NCBI GenBank assembly: GCA_015064185.1
Contig: SVSS01000005.1
Location: 32,599 to 96,598, forward strand
DNA from: Oscillospiraceae bacterium
GTDB lineage: Bacteria; Bacillota; Clostridia; Oscillospirales; CAG-272
DNA length: 64,000 bases
Direction: 5' to 3'
Below the pieces are notes generated by a model. The model saw nothing but the letters and a program-made list of their open reading frames with translations. It was not told the origin of the DNA and made no database searches. A program made the position numbers and the translations under genes. Every line of letters begins with the position of its first letter. Position 1 is the stretch's first letter. This document shows, one piece after another, positions 1 to 6,064 of the stretch.

Positions 1-300
1 CTTCGCGGGCACTAGGGTATTCGCGCGTTGCGCGAAGATACCCACCGCTTGCCGCTTACGAGCGAGCTCGACGCGCTCTGCGCGGGGGTATGCGAACCTA
101 ATTCTGCGTCGCTTCGCTATGCACTAGGGTATTCACGCTTCGCGTGAAGATTTTTGCTCGCGGCTCTCGTGAGCGAGCTCCCATCGCCTTGCTCGCAAAA
201 TGCGAACCTAGCTCCACAACGCTTCGCGTTGCGTAGCAACCTTTCGAAGCGTTAGTGCCCCAGCCAACGCAAAAAGGACACCCGAAGGTGTCCTTTGCGT
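1..300. repeat. Palindrome-rich island with interrupted copies of the tRNA-Gln(CTG) 3' end
   Basis: No gene is seen here. The stretch holds strings of short hairpins and pieces of the adjacent tRNA-Gln 3' end. An inverted copy of the tRNA acceptor end lies at 253-266. Two direct copies of the T-arm (about 9-101 and 121-211) are each split at the T-loop by roughly 70-90 bp of hairpin-rich DNA: the tRNA reads CTAGGTTCG then AATCCTAGTGC, while here the two halves are separated. The word at 43-84 recurs near 63731-63770 with about two mismatches in 40. The left edge is cut by the window. Confidence 0.75.
271..296 (-). terminator. Terminator of tRNA-Gln(CTG)
   Basis: On the minus strand AAAGGACACC pairs across TTCG with GGTGTCCTTT, followed by a T-run, directly after the tRNA CCA end. 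The hairpin extends outward into ACGC/GCGT and then into the inverted copy of the tRNA acceptor end. Confidence 0.85.
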
Positions 301-376
301 TGGCTGGGGCACTAGGATTCGAACCTAGGGAATGACGGAGTCAGAGTCCGTTGCCTTACCGCTTGGCGATGCCCCA
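301..376 (-). tRNA. tRNA-Gln (anticodon CTG)
   Basis: The minus strand folds as a complete cloverleaf beginning TGGGGCA and ending TGCCCCA-G-CCA, with the CCA encoded. The anticodon stem ACGGA/TCCGT encloses the loop CTCTGAC, giving anticodon CTG. The T-loop is TTCGAAT. A consensus promoter lies upstream and a terminator follows directly. It reads CAG codons; the partner tRNA-Gln(TTG) is at 17318-17392. Confidence 0.95.
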
Positions 377-405
377 AAATATAGATGTCTTACAGAACAA
401 ACGTA

Positions 406-434
406 ATTATAACAGAATGGGTTTTGGTTGTCAA
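406..434 (-). promoter_or_regulatory. Promoter of tRNA-Gln(CTG)
   Basis: On the minus strand TTGACA and TATAAT are separated by exactly 17 bp, a perfect sigma-A promoter about 30 bp upstream of the tRNA 5' end. Confidence 0.85.
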
Positions 435-573
435 GAGCTTTTTACAAAAAAATCCAAAAAGTTGTGCTGCTTATCAGGTAGTGTGCGCTTTGGCGGTTGC
501 TTTTATACACGCACAAAAGGCAGAATATGTGCATACGATAAAATAAACAAACAAAAAGGAGTGTGATGGTGAT

Positions 574-780
574 ATGACACTTGCTGACATGCGCACGGGA
601 GATATGGGTGTGATCCTTACCGCCCCTGTCACTCTAACTCGGGTTTTGCCTTGCTTGGGTGAGCGTGTGCGCCTGATCACGGCAAGCGAGGGGCTTGTGT
701 TAATTGATCTTGGTGGGATGCGCGTTGCGCTTTCTCTTGCAGTGGCACGGCAGATGATACTTACAACATATTATGAATAG
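574..780 (+). CDS. Small FeoA/SH3-like domain protein
   Basis: The 68-residue protein has the size and pattern of a stand-alone FeoA domain: MTLADM.TGD.G near the N-terminus, a central strand with GERVRL, and a final LGGMRVALSLAVARQM segment like the closing strands of FeoA. FeoA proteins are SH3-like cytosolic partners of the FeoB ferrous-iron transporter, and some free copies are metal-linked regulators. No feoB lies nearby, so the role is uncertain. The start is placed at 574 because an upstream ATG at 566 stops at once; AGGAG lies about 11 bases upstream. It is a single gene between two tRNAs. The typical LGL-PG turn is weak, so this could be a divergent relative. Confidence 0.55.
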   Translation: MTLADMRTGDMGVILTAPVTLTRVLPCLGERVRLITASEGLVLIDLGGMRVALSLAVARQMILTTYYE

Positions 781-814
781 TGGCGTTTTCGACAATATAA
801 TTTAAAAAAAGTTC

Positions 815-843
815 TTGAAAAGCCACATATGATATGCTATAAT
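815..843 (+). promoter_or_regulatory. Promoter of tRNA-Arg(CCG)
   Basis: TTGAAA and TATAAT with a 17-bp spacer lie about 30 bp upstream of the tRNA. Confidence 0.8.
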
Positions 844-872
844 GAAACGCAGACATCACACATGTCGCCTTA

Positions 873-949
873 CTACCCATGGCACAGCTGGATAGCGCGT
901 CAGACTCCGACTCTGAAGGTCCGCGGTTCGAATCCGCGTGGGTAGGCCA
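873..949 (+). tRNA. tRNA-Arg (anticodon CCG)
   Basis: A full cloverleaf with acceptor CTACCCA/TGGGTAG, discriminator G and encoded CCA. The anticodon stem TCAGA/TCTGA holds the loop CTCCGAC, giving anticodon CCG for CGG codons. The T-arm is CCGCG-GTTCGAAT-CCGCG. The last 17 bases (933-949) are repeated twice more downstream at 224-bp spacing. Confidence 0.95.
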
Positions 950-1397
950 AACAAAAAAGACCCCTCGTGGGTCTTTTTTGTTTGGTCCCTGCATCGGATT
1001 TGAACCCCACCGCCGCAGGAACAATGGAATTAACACAGTACATATTGCGGTGGGGAAGAACGCCGTTCGCTTGGTGATGGCGGCACATGGCCGCCAAGGC
1101 GCTTCTTCCTACAAAATGCGAAGCGTTTTGTGAACGAATAGGCGGCAATGCCGACGTCCGCGTGGGTAGGCCAAACAAAAAAGACCCCTCGTGGGTCTTT
1201 TTTGTTTGGTCCCTGCATCGGATTTGAACCCCACCGCCGCAGGAACAATGGAATTAACACAGCACATATTGCGGTGGGGAAGAACGCCGTTCGCTTGGTG
1301 ATGGCGGCACATGGCCGCCAAGGCGCTTCTTCCTACAAAATGCGAAGCGTTTTGTGAAGGAATAGGCGGCAATGCCGACGTCCGCGTGGGTAGGCCA
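933..1397 (+). repeat. Tandem 224-bp repeat that starts with the tRNA-Arg 3' end
   Basis: Units run 933-1156 and 1157-1380, with a third partial copy at 1381-1397. Each starts with the last 17 bases of tRNA-Arg, TCCGCGTGGGTAGGCCA. It then carries a strong terminator hairpin, an inverted piece resembling the 3' end of a different tRNA (983-1007 and 1207-1231), and short palindromes such as GGCGGC...GCCGCC. I noted only two differences between the full units. The third copy is followed by a different terminator, probably the original one. No protein gene is credible in 950-1555; the short reading frames are shadows of the repeat. Confidence 0.9.
953..979 (+). terminator. First terminator behind tRNA-Arg
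   Basis: AAAAAAGACCC pairs across a short loop with GGGTCTTTTTT. The outer CCAAAC/GTTTGG continues the stem from the tRNA CCA. It is copied 224 bp downstream at about 1177-1203. Confidence 0.85.
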
Positions 1398-1428
1398 AAA
1401 AACGGCAAGCATTGGTTTGCCGTTTTTT
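1398..1428 (+). terminator. Distal, probably original, terminator of tRNA-Arg
   Basis: AAAAAACGGCAA pairs with TTGCCGTTTTTT directly after the third copy of the tRNA 3' end. It differs from the terminator carried inside each repeat unit. Confidence 0.8.
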
Positions 1429-1484
1429 CGTTCTTGCCGTTCTCTCCTTTTACTATTGAAAATTGAGCAAGTTGTTATTTTAAC

Positions 1485-1513
1485 TTGCAAAAAATGTTAT
1501 AATATGTTATACT
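1485..1513 (+). promoter_or_regulatory. Promoter of the NSS transporter gene
   Basis: TTGCAA and TATACT with a 17-bp spacer, about 43 bp upstream of the start codon. Confidence 0.7.
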
Positions 1514-1555
1514 ATATAAGCTTATGGTATTTGAACAAAACGACGGGAGTCTATT

Positions 1556-2911
1556 ATGGAACAAAAGAGAAGCTCATTTACGGGAAAGATTGGATTTGTT
1601 TTGGCGGCGGCAGGTTCTGCTGTGGGTCTTGGCAATATCTGGCGTTTTCCGTATCTTGCTGCTAAGTATGGCGGCGGTATTTTTTTGCTTGTGTATATTT
1701 TACTGTCGGTCACCTTTGGCTTTTCCTTGATGATCGCAGAGATCGCGATCGGTCGCAAGACCAAATTAAGCCCCATTGGCGCATTTCGTGCGCTTGACAA
1801 GCGTTTTTCCTTTGTTGGCGTGCTTGCTGCCGTGGTGCCCGCTATTATTTTGCCTTACTACTCGGTCATTGGCGGTTGGGTGATGAAATATATCGTCGGC
1901 TTTGTCGGGGGGCAGGGGTCTGCTATGGCAAATGACGCGTATTTTGGCAATTATATCGGTTCTGTTACAGAGCCGCTTGTGTGGTTTGCGACATTTATCG
2001 GTATTACCGCTTTGGTGGTGCTGCTGGGTGTTGACAAGGGCGTTGAGAAGGTAAGTAAGATCATGATGCCCGCACTCATTGTATTGGTGCTCTTTATTGC
2101 GATCTACAGTATGATAGCGGTTGACGGTGCTTGGGAGGGTGTGCTGTATTACATCAAGCCCGATTTTTCTAAATTCTCTATCATGACCGTTGTTGCCGCC
2201 ATGGGTCAGCTCTTTTACTCGATGTCGCTTGCTATGGGTATTATGATCACCTTTGGCTCTTACATGAAAAAGGATATCAGCATCGAAAAGTCGGTGCATC
2301 AAATTGAAATTTTTGATACGGGTGTGGCTTTTCTTGCAGGTCTTATGATCATTCCCGCCGTATTTGCGTTTGGTGGGGAAGCGGCTCTTGGACAAAGCGG
2401 TCCTAGCCTGATGTTTGTGACGCTCCCCAAAATCTTTGATACGATGCCGGGCGGCGCTGTGATTGGTGCGATCTTCTTTATCATGGTCTTTTTCGCCGCA
2501 CTCACCTCATCGATCTCCTTGATGGAAACCGTGGTATCGACGCTGCTTGACAAGGTTAAGATCAACCGCAAGCTGTGCAGCGGCTTGGTGCTTGTTTTTT
2601 GCTTGATCATCGGTTCGCTCTCCTCACTTGGTTACAGTGCTTGGAGCGAGTTTACGCTGATCGGCATGCAGATCCTTGATTTCTTTGATTTTATCAGCAA
2701 CAGCATTATTATGCCGATCGTGGCACTTGCAACCGCTATCTTTGTGGGCTTTTTCCTTAAGCCCCGCGCCGTGATCGAGGAGGTAGAGATTTCGGGCGAA
2801 TTTAAGCAGAAGAAGCTGTTTTCGGTGATGATCCGTTATATAGCACCGATTTGCATTCTTGCCATTCTGGTTTCCTCTGTGCTGAGCGCATTTGGCGTGA
2901 TTAAAATTTAA
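1556..2911 (+). CDS. Sodium-dependent amino-acid transporter, NSS/SNF family
   Basis: A 451-residue polytopic membrane protein. The N-terminal GSAVGLGNIWRFPY (residues 20-33) is the hallmark of the neurotransmitter:sodium symporter family and forms part of the Na+ and substrate site in TM1. The length and roughly 11-12 hydrophobic segments fit bacterial members such as MhsT and Tyt1, which import hydrophobic or aromatic amino acids with Na+. The substrate cannot be read from the sequence. GGGAG sits about 8 bases before the start. The gene is monocistronic, with its own promoter, and ends at a palindromic terminator shared with the convergent lipid kinase. Family assignment is firm. Confidence 0.93.
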   Translation: MEQKRSSFTGKIGFVLAAAGSAVGLGNIWRFPYLAAKYGGGIFLLVYILLSVTFGFSLMIAEIAIGRKTKLSPIGAFRALDKRFSFVGVLAAVVPAIILPYYSVIGGWVMKYIVGFVGGQGSAMANDAYFGNYIGSVTEPLVWFATFIGITALVVLLGVDKGVEKVSKIMMPALIVLVLFIAIYSMIAVDGAWEGVLYYIKPDFSKFSIMTVVAAMGQLFYSMSLAMGIMITFGSYMKKDISIEKSVHQIEIFDTGVAFLAGLMIIPAVFAFGGEAALGQSGPSLMFVTLPKIFDTMPGGAVIGAIFFIMVFFAALTSSISLMETVVSTLLDKVKINRKLCSGLVLVFCLIIGSLSSLGYSAWSEFTLIGMQILDFFDFISNSIIMPIVALATAIFVGFFLKPRAVIEEVEISGEFKQKKLFSVMIRYIAPICILAILVSSVLSAFGVIKI

Positions 2912-2912
2912 T

Positions 2913-2954
2913 GTAAAAATAAAAAAAGCCCGAAAGGGCTTTTTTTATTTTTAC
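2913..2954. terminator. Bidirectional terminator between the NSS gene and the lipid kinase
   Basis: A perfect palindrome with arms GTAAAAATAAAAAAAGCCC around GAAA. It starts two bases after the transporter stop and contains the stop codon of the convergent lipid kinase gene. Confidence 0.9.
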
Positions 2955-3853
2955 GCTTCGACCGTACTTGCCACGGCTTCCTTTTCTGCAAGGCAGGCAG
3001 AGTCAACGGATACCTCGTATTTGGTAACGCCAAGCACCGTTTCACCGTCGATCTGTAAAGCCACGGGTCTGTCAAACTCGACACAGATGTGCTTACCCTG
3101 ATGCTCAGCCGCAAGGCTCTTGTGCTTGATGTGTCCGCCCTTCGATACCGAGGGGAATACAAGCAGCGTGTGAATTCTGCCCGCATGGAACATGACACCA
3201 ACCGATACGTGATCGGCGCGGTCGCGGCGGTGCTGGTGGGGGGTGGGCATCAGTCCGCCACCGTAGTATCTGCCTACCATGGTGGGCGCGATCCATACCT
3301 TTTTATACTCATAGGTCTTGCCGTCTACCGTCACTTTCGCGTTGGTGGGCTTGTATTTGCCAAGCAGACCCTTAATGGCAATGGCGGAGTAGCTGACGGG
3401 CTTTTCTGAGGTTTTGCGCAGTTCGTCGCCAATTTCACAGCAGTAGCCGTCAAGGCCGTATCCGATGCCGTTGATAAAGCGATAGCTATTGCCGTTTACC
3501 GTCACAATGGGCAGATTTTTGATCTCCTCGTTGATGCGCATGGGCGCTGAGCCGGAGTCCTTGCCGAAATCGCGCAAGAAATCGTTTCCGCTACCCGTGG
3601 CATAGTAAAGGATATCATTTTCAATACCGAGATCGTAGATCTCGTTGATAAAGCGATTGAGTGTACCGTCGCCGCCACATACGATGATCTTATCTTCGGG
3701 TGCAAGGTCATTTGCAAAATTGTGGTAATCTGTAATTGTGGTCATATCCACATATGTAAGCGGAGAAGTGTATTGTGATTGCAATTCCTCAGCCTTTTGC
3801 TTACCGGTGTTGTGACCTGCATGAGGATTGTATAAAATGTAGATTTTACTCAT
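2951..3853 (-). CDS. Diacylglycerol kinase / YegS-type lipid kinase family protein
   Basis: A 300-residue cytosolic protein. The N-terminal IYILYNPHAGHNTG strand and loop, GGDGTLN at residues 60-66 and GSGNDF near 85 are the conserved ATP-binding and catalytic-domain motifs of the DAGK family. The C-terminal half is the beta-rich second domain. Family members phosphorylate diacylglycerol or related lipids with ATP to recycle membrane lipids. The start is taken at 3853, where AAAGGAG precedes ATG by a normal spacing, rather than 21 bases upstream. It stands alone, convergent with the transporter. The exact lipid substrate is not evident. Confidence 0.88.
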   Translation of the reverse strand: MSKIYILYNPHAGHNTGKQKAEELQSQYTSPLTYVDMTTITDYHNFANDLAPEDKIIVCGGDGTLNRFINEIYDLGIENDILYYATGSGNDFLRDFGKDSGSAPMRINEEIKNLPIVTVNGNSYRFINGIGYGLDGYCCEIGDELRKTSEKPVSYSAIAIKGLLGKYKPTNAKVTVDGKTYEYKKVWIAPTMVGRYYGGGLMPTPHQHRRDRADHVSVGVMFHAGRIHTLLVFPSVSKGGHIKHKSLAAEHQGKHICVEFDRPVALQIDGETVLGVTKYEVSVDSACLAEKEAVASTVEA

Positions 3854-4047
3854 AATGCGATCTCCTTTTTGCAATATTACATCATCATTTTATCATAAAG
3901 AGGCTAGGTTTTCAACAAAGTTTGACACTTTTTTGTTAGACAATTTTCGGAATTTGTTCATTTTTTGGTGGCTTGTACCGCACTTTTTTGACGTATAATG
4001 CCACTTGTTGCTTTATAAGGTCGAAATTTAAAATCAGTTTTGTGGGG

Positions 4048-4076
4048 TTTACAAAATGACTGCGTTTTGGTATAAT
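4048..4076 (+). promoter_or_regulatory. Promoter of the AGCS transporter gene
   Basis: TTTACA and TATAAT with a 17-bp spacer, 33 bp before the start codon. Confidence 0.75.
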
Positions 4077-4109
4077 TATTAATAATATGACAATGTAAGG
4101 GGAAAAGAT

Positions 4110-5510
4110 ATGTTTGACAAGATCATTGCGGCCGTTAACGATGCGCTGTATGGGTACATTTTGATCATCATTCTTGTTGCGGGCGGGCTTTATTTTACCG
4201 TTCGCACCAAGGGAGCGCAGTTCCGCTTGCTAGGCGCACAGCTGCATGCCGTCACAGAAAAGCCCAAGGACGGAAAGGGTGTTTCCTCCTTTCAGGCGTT
4301 GATGGTTTCCACTGCATCGCGTGTGGGTACGGGCAATATCATTGGTGTATCCACCGCACTTTGTCTTGGCGGCTTTGGCGCTATGTTTTGGATGTGGGTG
4401 ATCGCAGCCATTGGCGGTGCTACGGCACTCATTGAAAGCACGCTTGCGCAGATCTATAAAAGACGTGGCCCTGACGGTGCTTACGGCGGACCTGCCTACT
4501 ATATAGAAAAGGGAATCGGTTCAAAGCCGCTTGCCATACTTTTTTCTGTGGTGCTGATCATCACGTACGGTATCGGCTTTAATATGCTTGCCTCGTACAA
4601 TCTGCAATCCACGTTCTCGGCGTATTCGTTTTACAACGCGCAGCAAACGCCTTGGATCATCGGTGCGGTATTGGCAGTGCTGGTTGGCTATTGCTTGCTT
4701 GGCGGCGGAAAGCGTATGATGAAGGCAACCGGTATTTTAGTGCCGATCATGGGCATTGCGTATATTTTGATTGCAGTTGTGATCGTGTGTATCAATATCA
4801 AGAGTATCCCCACCGTGTTTGCAGAGATCTTCACAAACGCATTTGATTTCAAGGCGATCTTTGGCGGCTTTAGCGGCTCTTGCGTGATGTACGGCATCAA
4901 GCGCGGGCTTTACAGCAACGAGGCGGGTGTTGGCTCAGCTCCGAATGCCTCTGCCTCTGCCGATGTGCAGCACCCCATAAAGCAAGGGCTTGTGCAGGTG
5001 CTTTCGGTATTCATTGATACCATTCTCGTGTGCTCAGCCACGGGCTTTATGTGCATGACCTCGGGCGTTGAGGCAACTGCAGAGCTTTCCGGCGCGCCGT
5101 ACGTGCAGGCTGCACTCTCTGCTTCGCTCGGTACCTTTGGACCGATCTTTATTACAGTGGCAATGGTACTCTTTGCCTTTACCACGTTGCTTGGAAATCT
5201 TTACTATGTTGATCAATGTGTGTTTTATATTCTTGGCAAGGTTCCCTCCAAGAAGGTGCAGCATGCATATCACATTGCGGCAGCCTTGATCGTATTGCTT
5301 GGCGCAGGTCTCTCGGCAGATCTTTTGTGGAACATCTCGGATCTTACCATGGGCGTGATGACGCTTATCAATCTGCCCGTCATTGTGATCCTTGGTAAAT
5401 ATGCCTTCCGCGCACTCAAGGACTATGAGAAGCAGCGCAAGGCAGGAGAGGATCCCGTATTCCATGCAGCCGATATTGATCTGCCGCATGAGGTGGATTA
5501 TTGGCAGTAA
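4110..5510 (+). CDS. Sodium:alanine symporter, AGCS family
   Basis: A 466-residue polytopic protein. It carries AGCS signatures: RVGTGNIIGVSTAL near residue 70, a following WMW segment, and GLYSNEAGVGSAPNASA near 270, which forms part of the Na+ and substrate path. These symporters import alanine or glycine with Na+ across the cytoplasmic membrane. Start ATG follows AGGGG at normal spacing. It is monocistronic, with an upstream promoter and a strong hairpin terminator 10 bases after the stop. With the NSS gene it forms a local pair of Na+-driven amino-acid importers, which fits an amino-acid-fermenting lifestyle. Confidence 0.93.
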   Translation: MFDKIIAAVNDALYGYILIIILVAGGLYFTVRTKGAQFRLLGAQLHAVTEKPKDGKGVSSFQALMVSTASRVGTGNIIGVSTALCLGGFGAMFWMWVIAAIGGATALIESTLAQIYKRRGPDGAYGGPAYYIEKGIGSKPLAILFSVVLIITYGIGFNMLASYNLQSTFSAYSFYNAQQTPWIIGAVLAVLVGYCLLGGGKRMMKATGILVPIMGIAYILIAVVIVCINIKSIPTVFAEIFTNAFDFKAIFGGFSGSCVMYGIKRGLYSNEAGVGSAPNASASADVQHPIKQGLVQVLSVFIDTILVCSATGFMCMTSGVEATAELSGAPYVQAALSASLGTFGPIFITVAMVLFAFTTLLGNLYYVDQCVFYILGKVPSKKVQHAYHIAAALIVLLGAGLSADLLWNISDLTMGVMTLINLPVIVILGKYAFRALKDYEKQRKAGEDPVFHAADIDLPHEVDYWQ

Positions 5511-5520
5511 GTATTTATAA

Positions 5521-5559
5521 AAAAGGGAAGGCAAACGAAGTTCATTTGCCTTCCTTTTT
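5521..5559 (+). terminator. Terminator of the AGCS gene
   Basis: GGAAGGCAAA pairs with TTTGCCTTCC, followed by TTTTT. Confidence 0.85.
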
Positions 5560-5566
5560 GAGTTGA

Positions 5567-5736
5567 AGAGAGAGTGGGACGGCACGATGTGCCTATTCGT
5601 TTGGCAAATCCCTGTGGATTTGCCAGGAAAGAGCGCTCGTCGCCTGAACGGCTCCGTTTCCTTTGGAAAACCGCGCTCGTACCTCCCCACGCCGCGCAGG
5701 CGCGGCGCGAGTTTTTACCCACTCTCTCCGCCAAGC
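5567..5736. repeat. Mirrored tRNA-Ser 3'-end element
   Basis: An inverted copy of the tRNA-Ser 3' end (CCCACTCTCTCCGCCA, 5718-5733) faces the real one across the terminator. A partial copy in the same orientation as the tRNA lies at 5568-5579 and begins at the same T-loop boundary. Between them sit palindromes such as TGGCAAATCC...GGATTTGCCA (about 5600-5625). No credible gene is present. Confidence 0.8.
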
Positions 5737-5765
5737 AAAAAAGCCCCCATTTCGGGGGCTTTTTT
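5737..5765 (-). terminator. Terminator of tRNA-Ser
   Basis: AAAAAAGCCCCC pairs with GGGGGCTTTTTT directly after the tRNA CCA. It can work in both directions. Confidence 0.85.
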
Positions 5766-5768
5766 GCT

Positions 5769-5857
5769 TGGCGGAGAGAGTGGGATTCGAACCCACGGTC
5801 CCTTGCGGGATCACTAGTTTTCAAGACTAGCTCCTTAAACCGCTCGGACATCTCTCC
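5769..5857 (-). tRNA. tRNA-Ser (anticodon TGA)
   Basis: The minus strand gives an 89-nt class II tRNA with acceptor GGAGAGA/TCTCTCC, a variable arm with GATCCCGCAAGGGACC, encoded CCA and T-loop TTCGAAT. The anticodon stem CTAGT/ACTAG encloses CTTGAAA, giving anticodon TGA. Confidence 0.95.
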
Positions 5858-5928
5858 ATATTCTGTTAACGCGTAACTAAAAGCAAGGTCAACCCTTTAA
5901 ATATGCCTTCCAGCGCGACAACAAGGGT

Positions 5929-5957
5929 ATTGTATCATATTTGGTAGCAGTTGTCAA
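5929..5957 (-). promoter_or_regulatory. Promoter of tRNA-Ser
   Basis: TTGACA and TACAAT on the minus strand with a 17-bp spacer. The leader to the tRNA is about 65 nt. Confidence 0.8.
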
Positions 5958-6005
5958 GGTTTTGGCGGTGGTTTTTATCAGAATTGTAAAATGTGAATGC
6001 TTGGG

Positions 6006-6049
6006 AAAAATCCCCCCCGATTACACATTGTGCAATCGGGGGGATTTTA
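6006..6049 (-). terminator. Terminator of the PFOR gene
   Basis: AATCCCCCCGATT pairs with AATCGGGGGGATT across a short loop, flanked by A and T runs, just after the stop codon. Confidence 0.85.
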
Positions 6050-6064
6050 TTGTTACACGTAGTA

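Noticed and set aside
879..1357. Short frames spanning tRNA-Arg and the repeats, and similar ones at 5498-5876 and 17145-17607
   Set aside because: They read through tRNA genes, terminators and palindromes; such frames are common false proteins over tRNA 3' ends.
933..1397. CRISPR-like array behind tRNA-Arg
   Set aside because: The units are 224 bp, the whole unit is repeated including the would-be spacer, and no cas genes are present.
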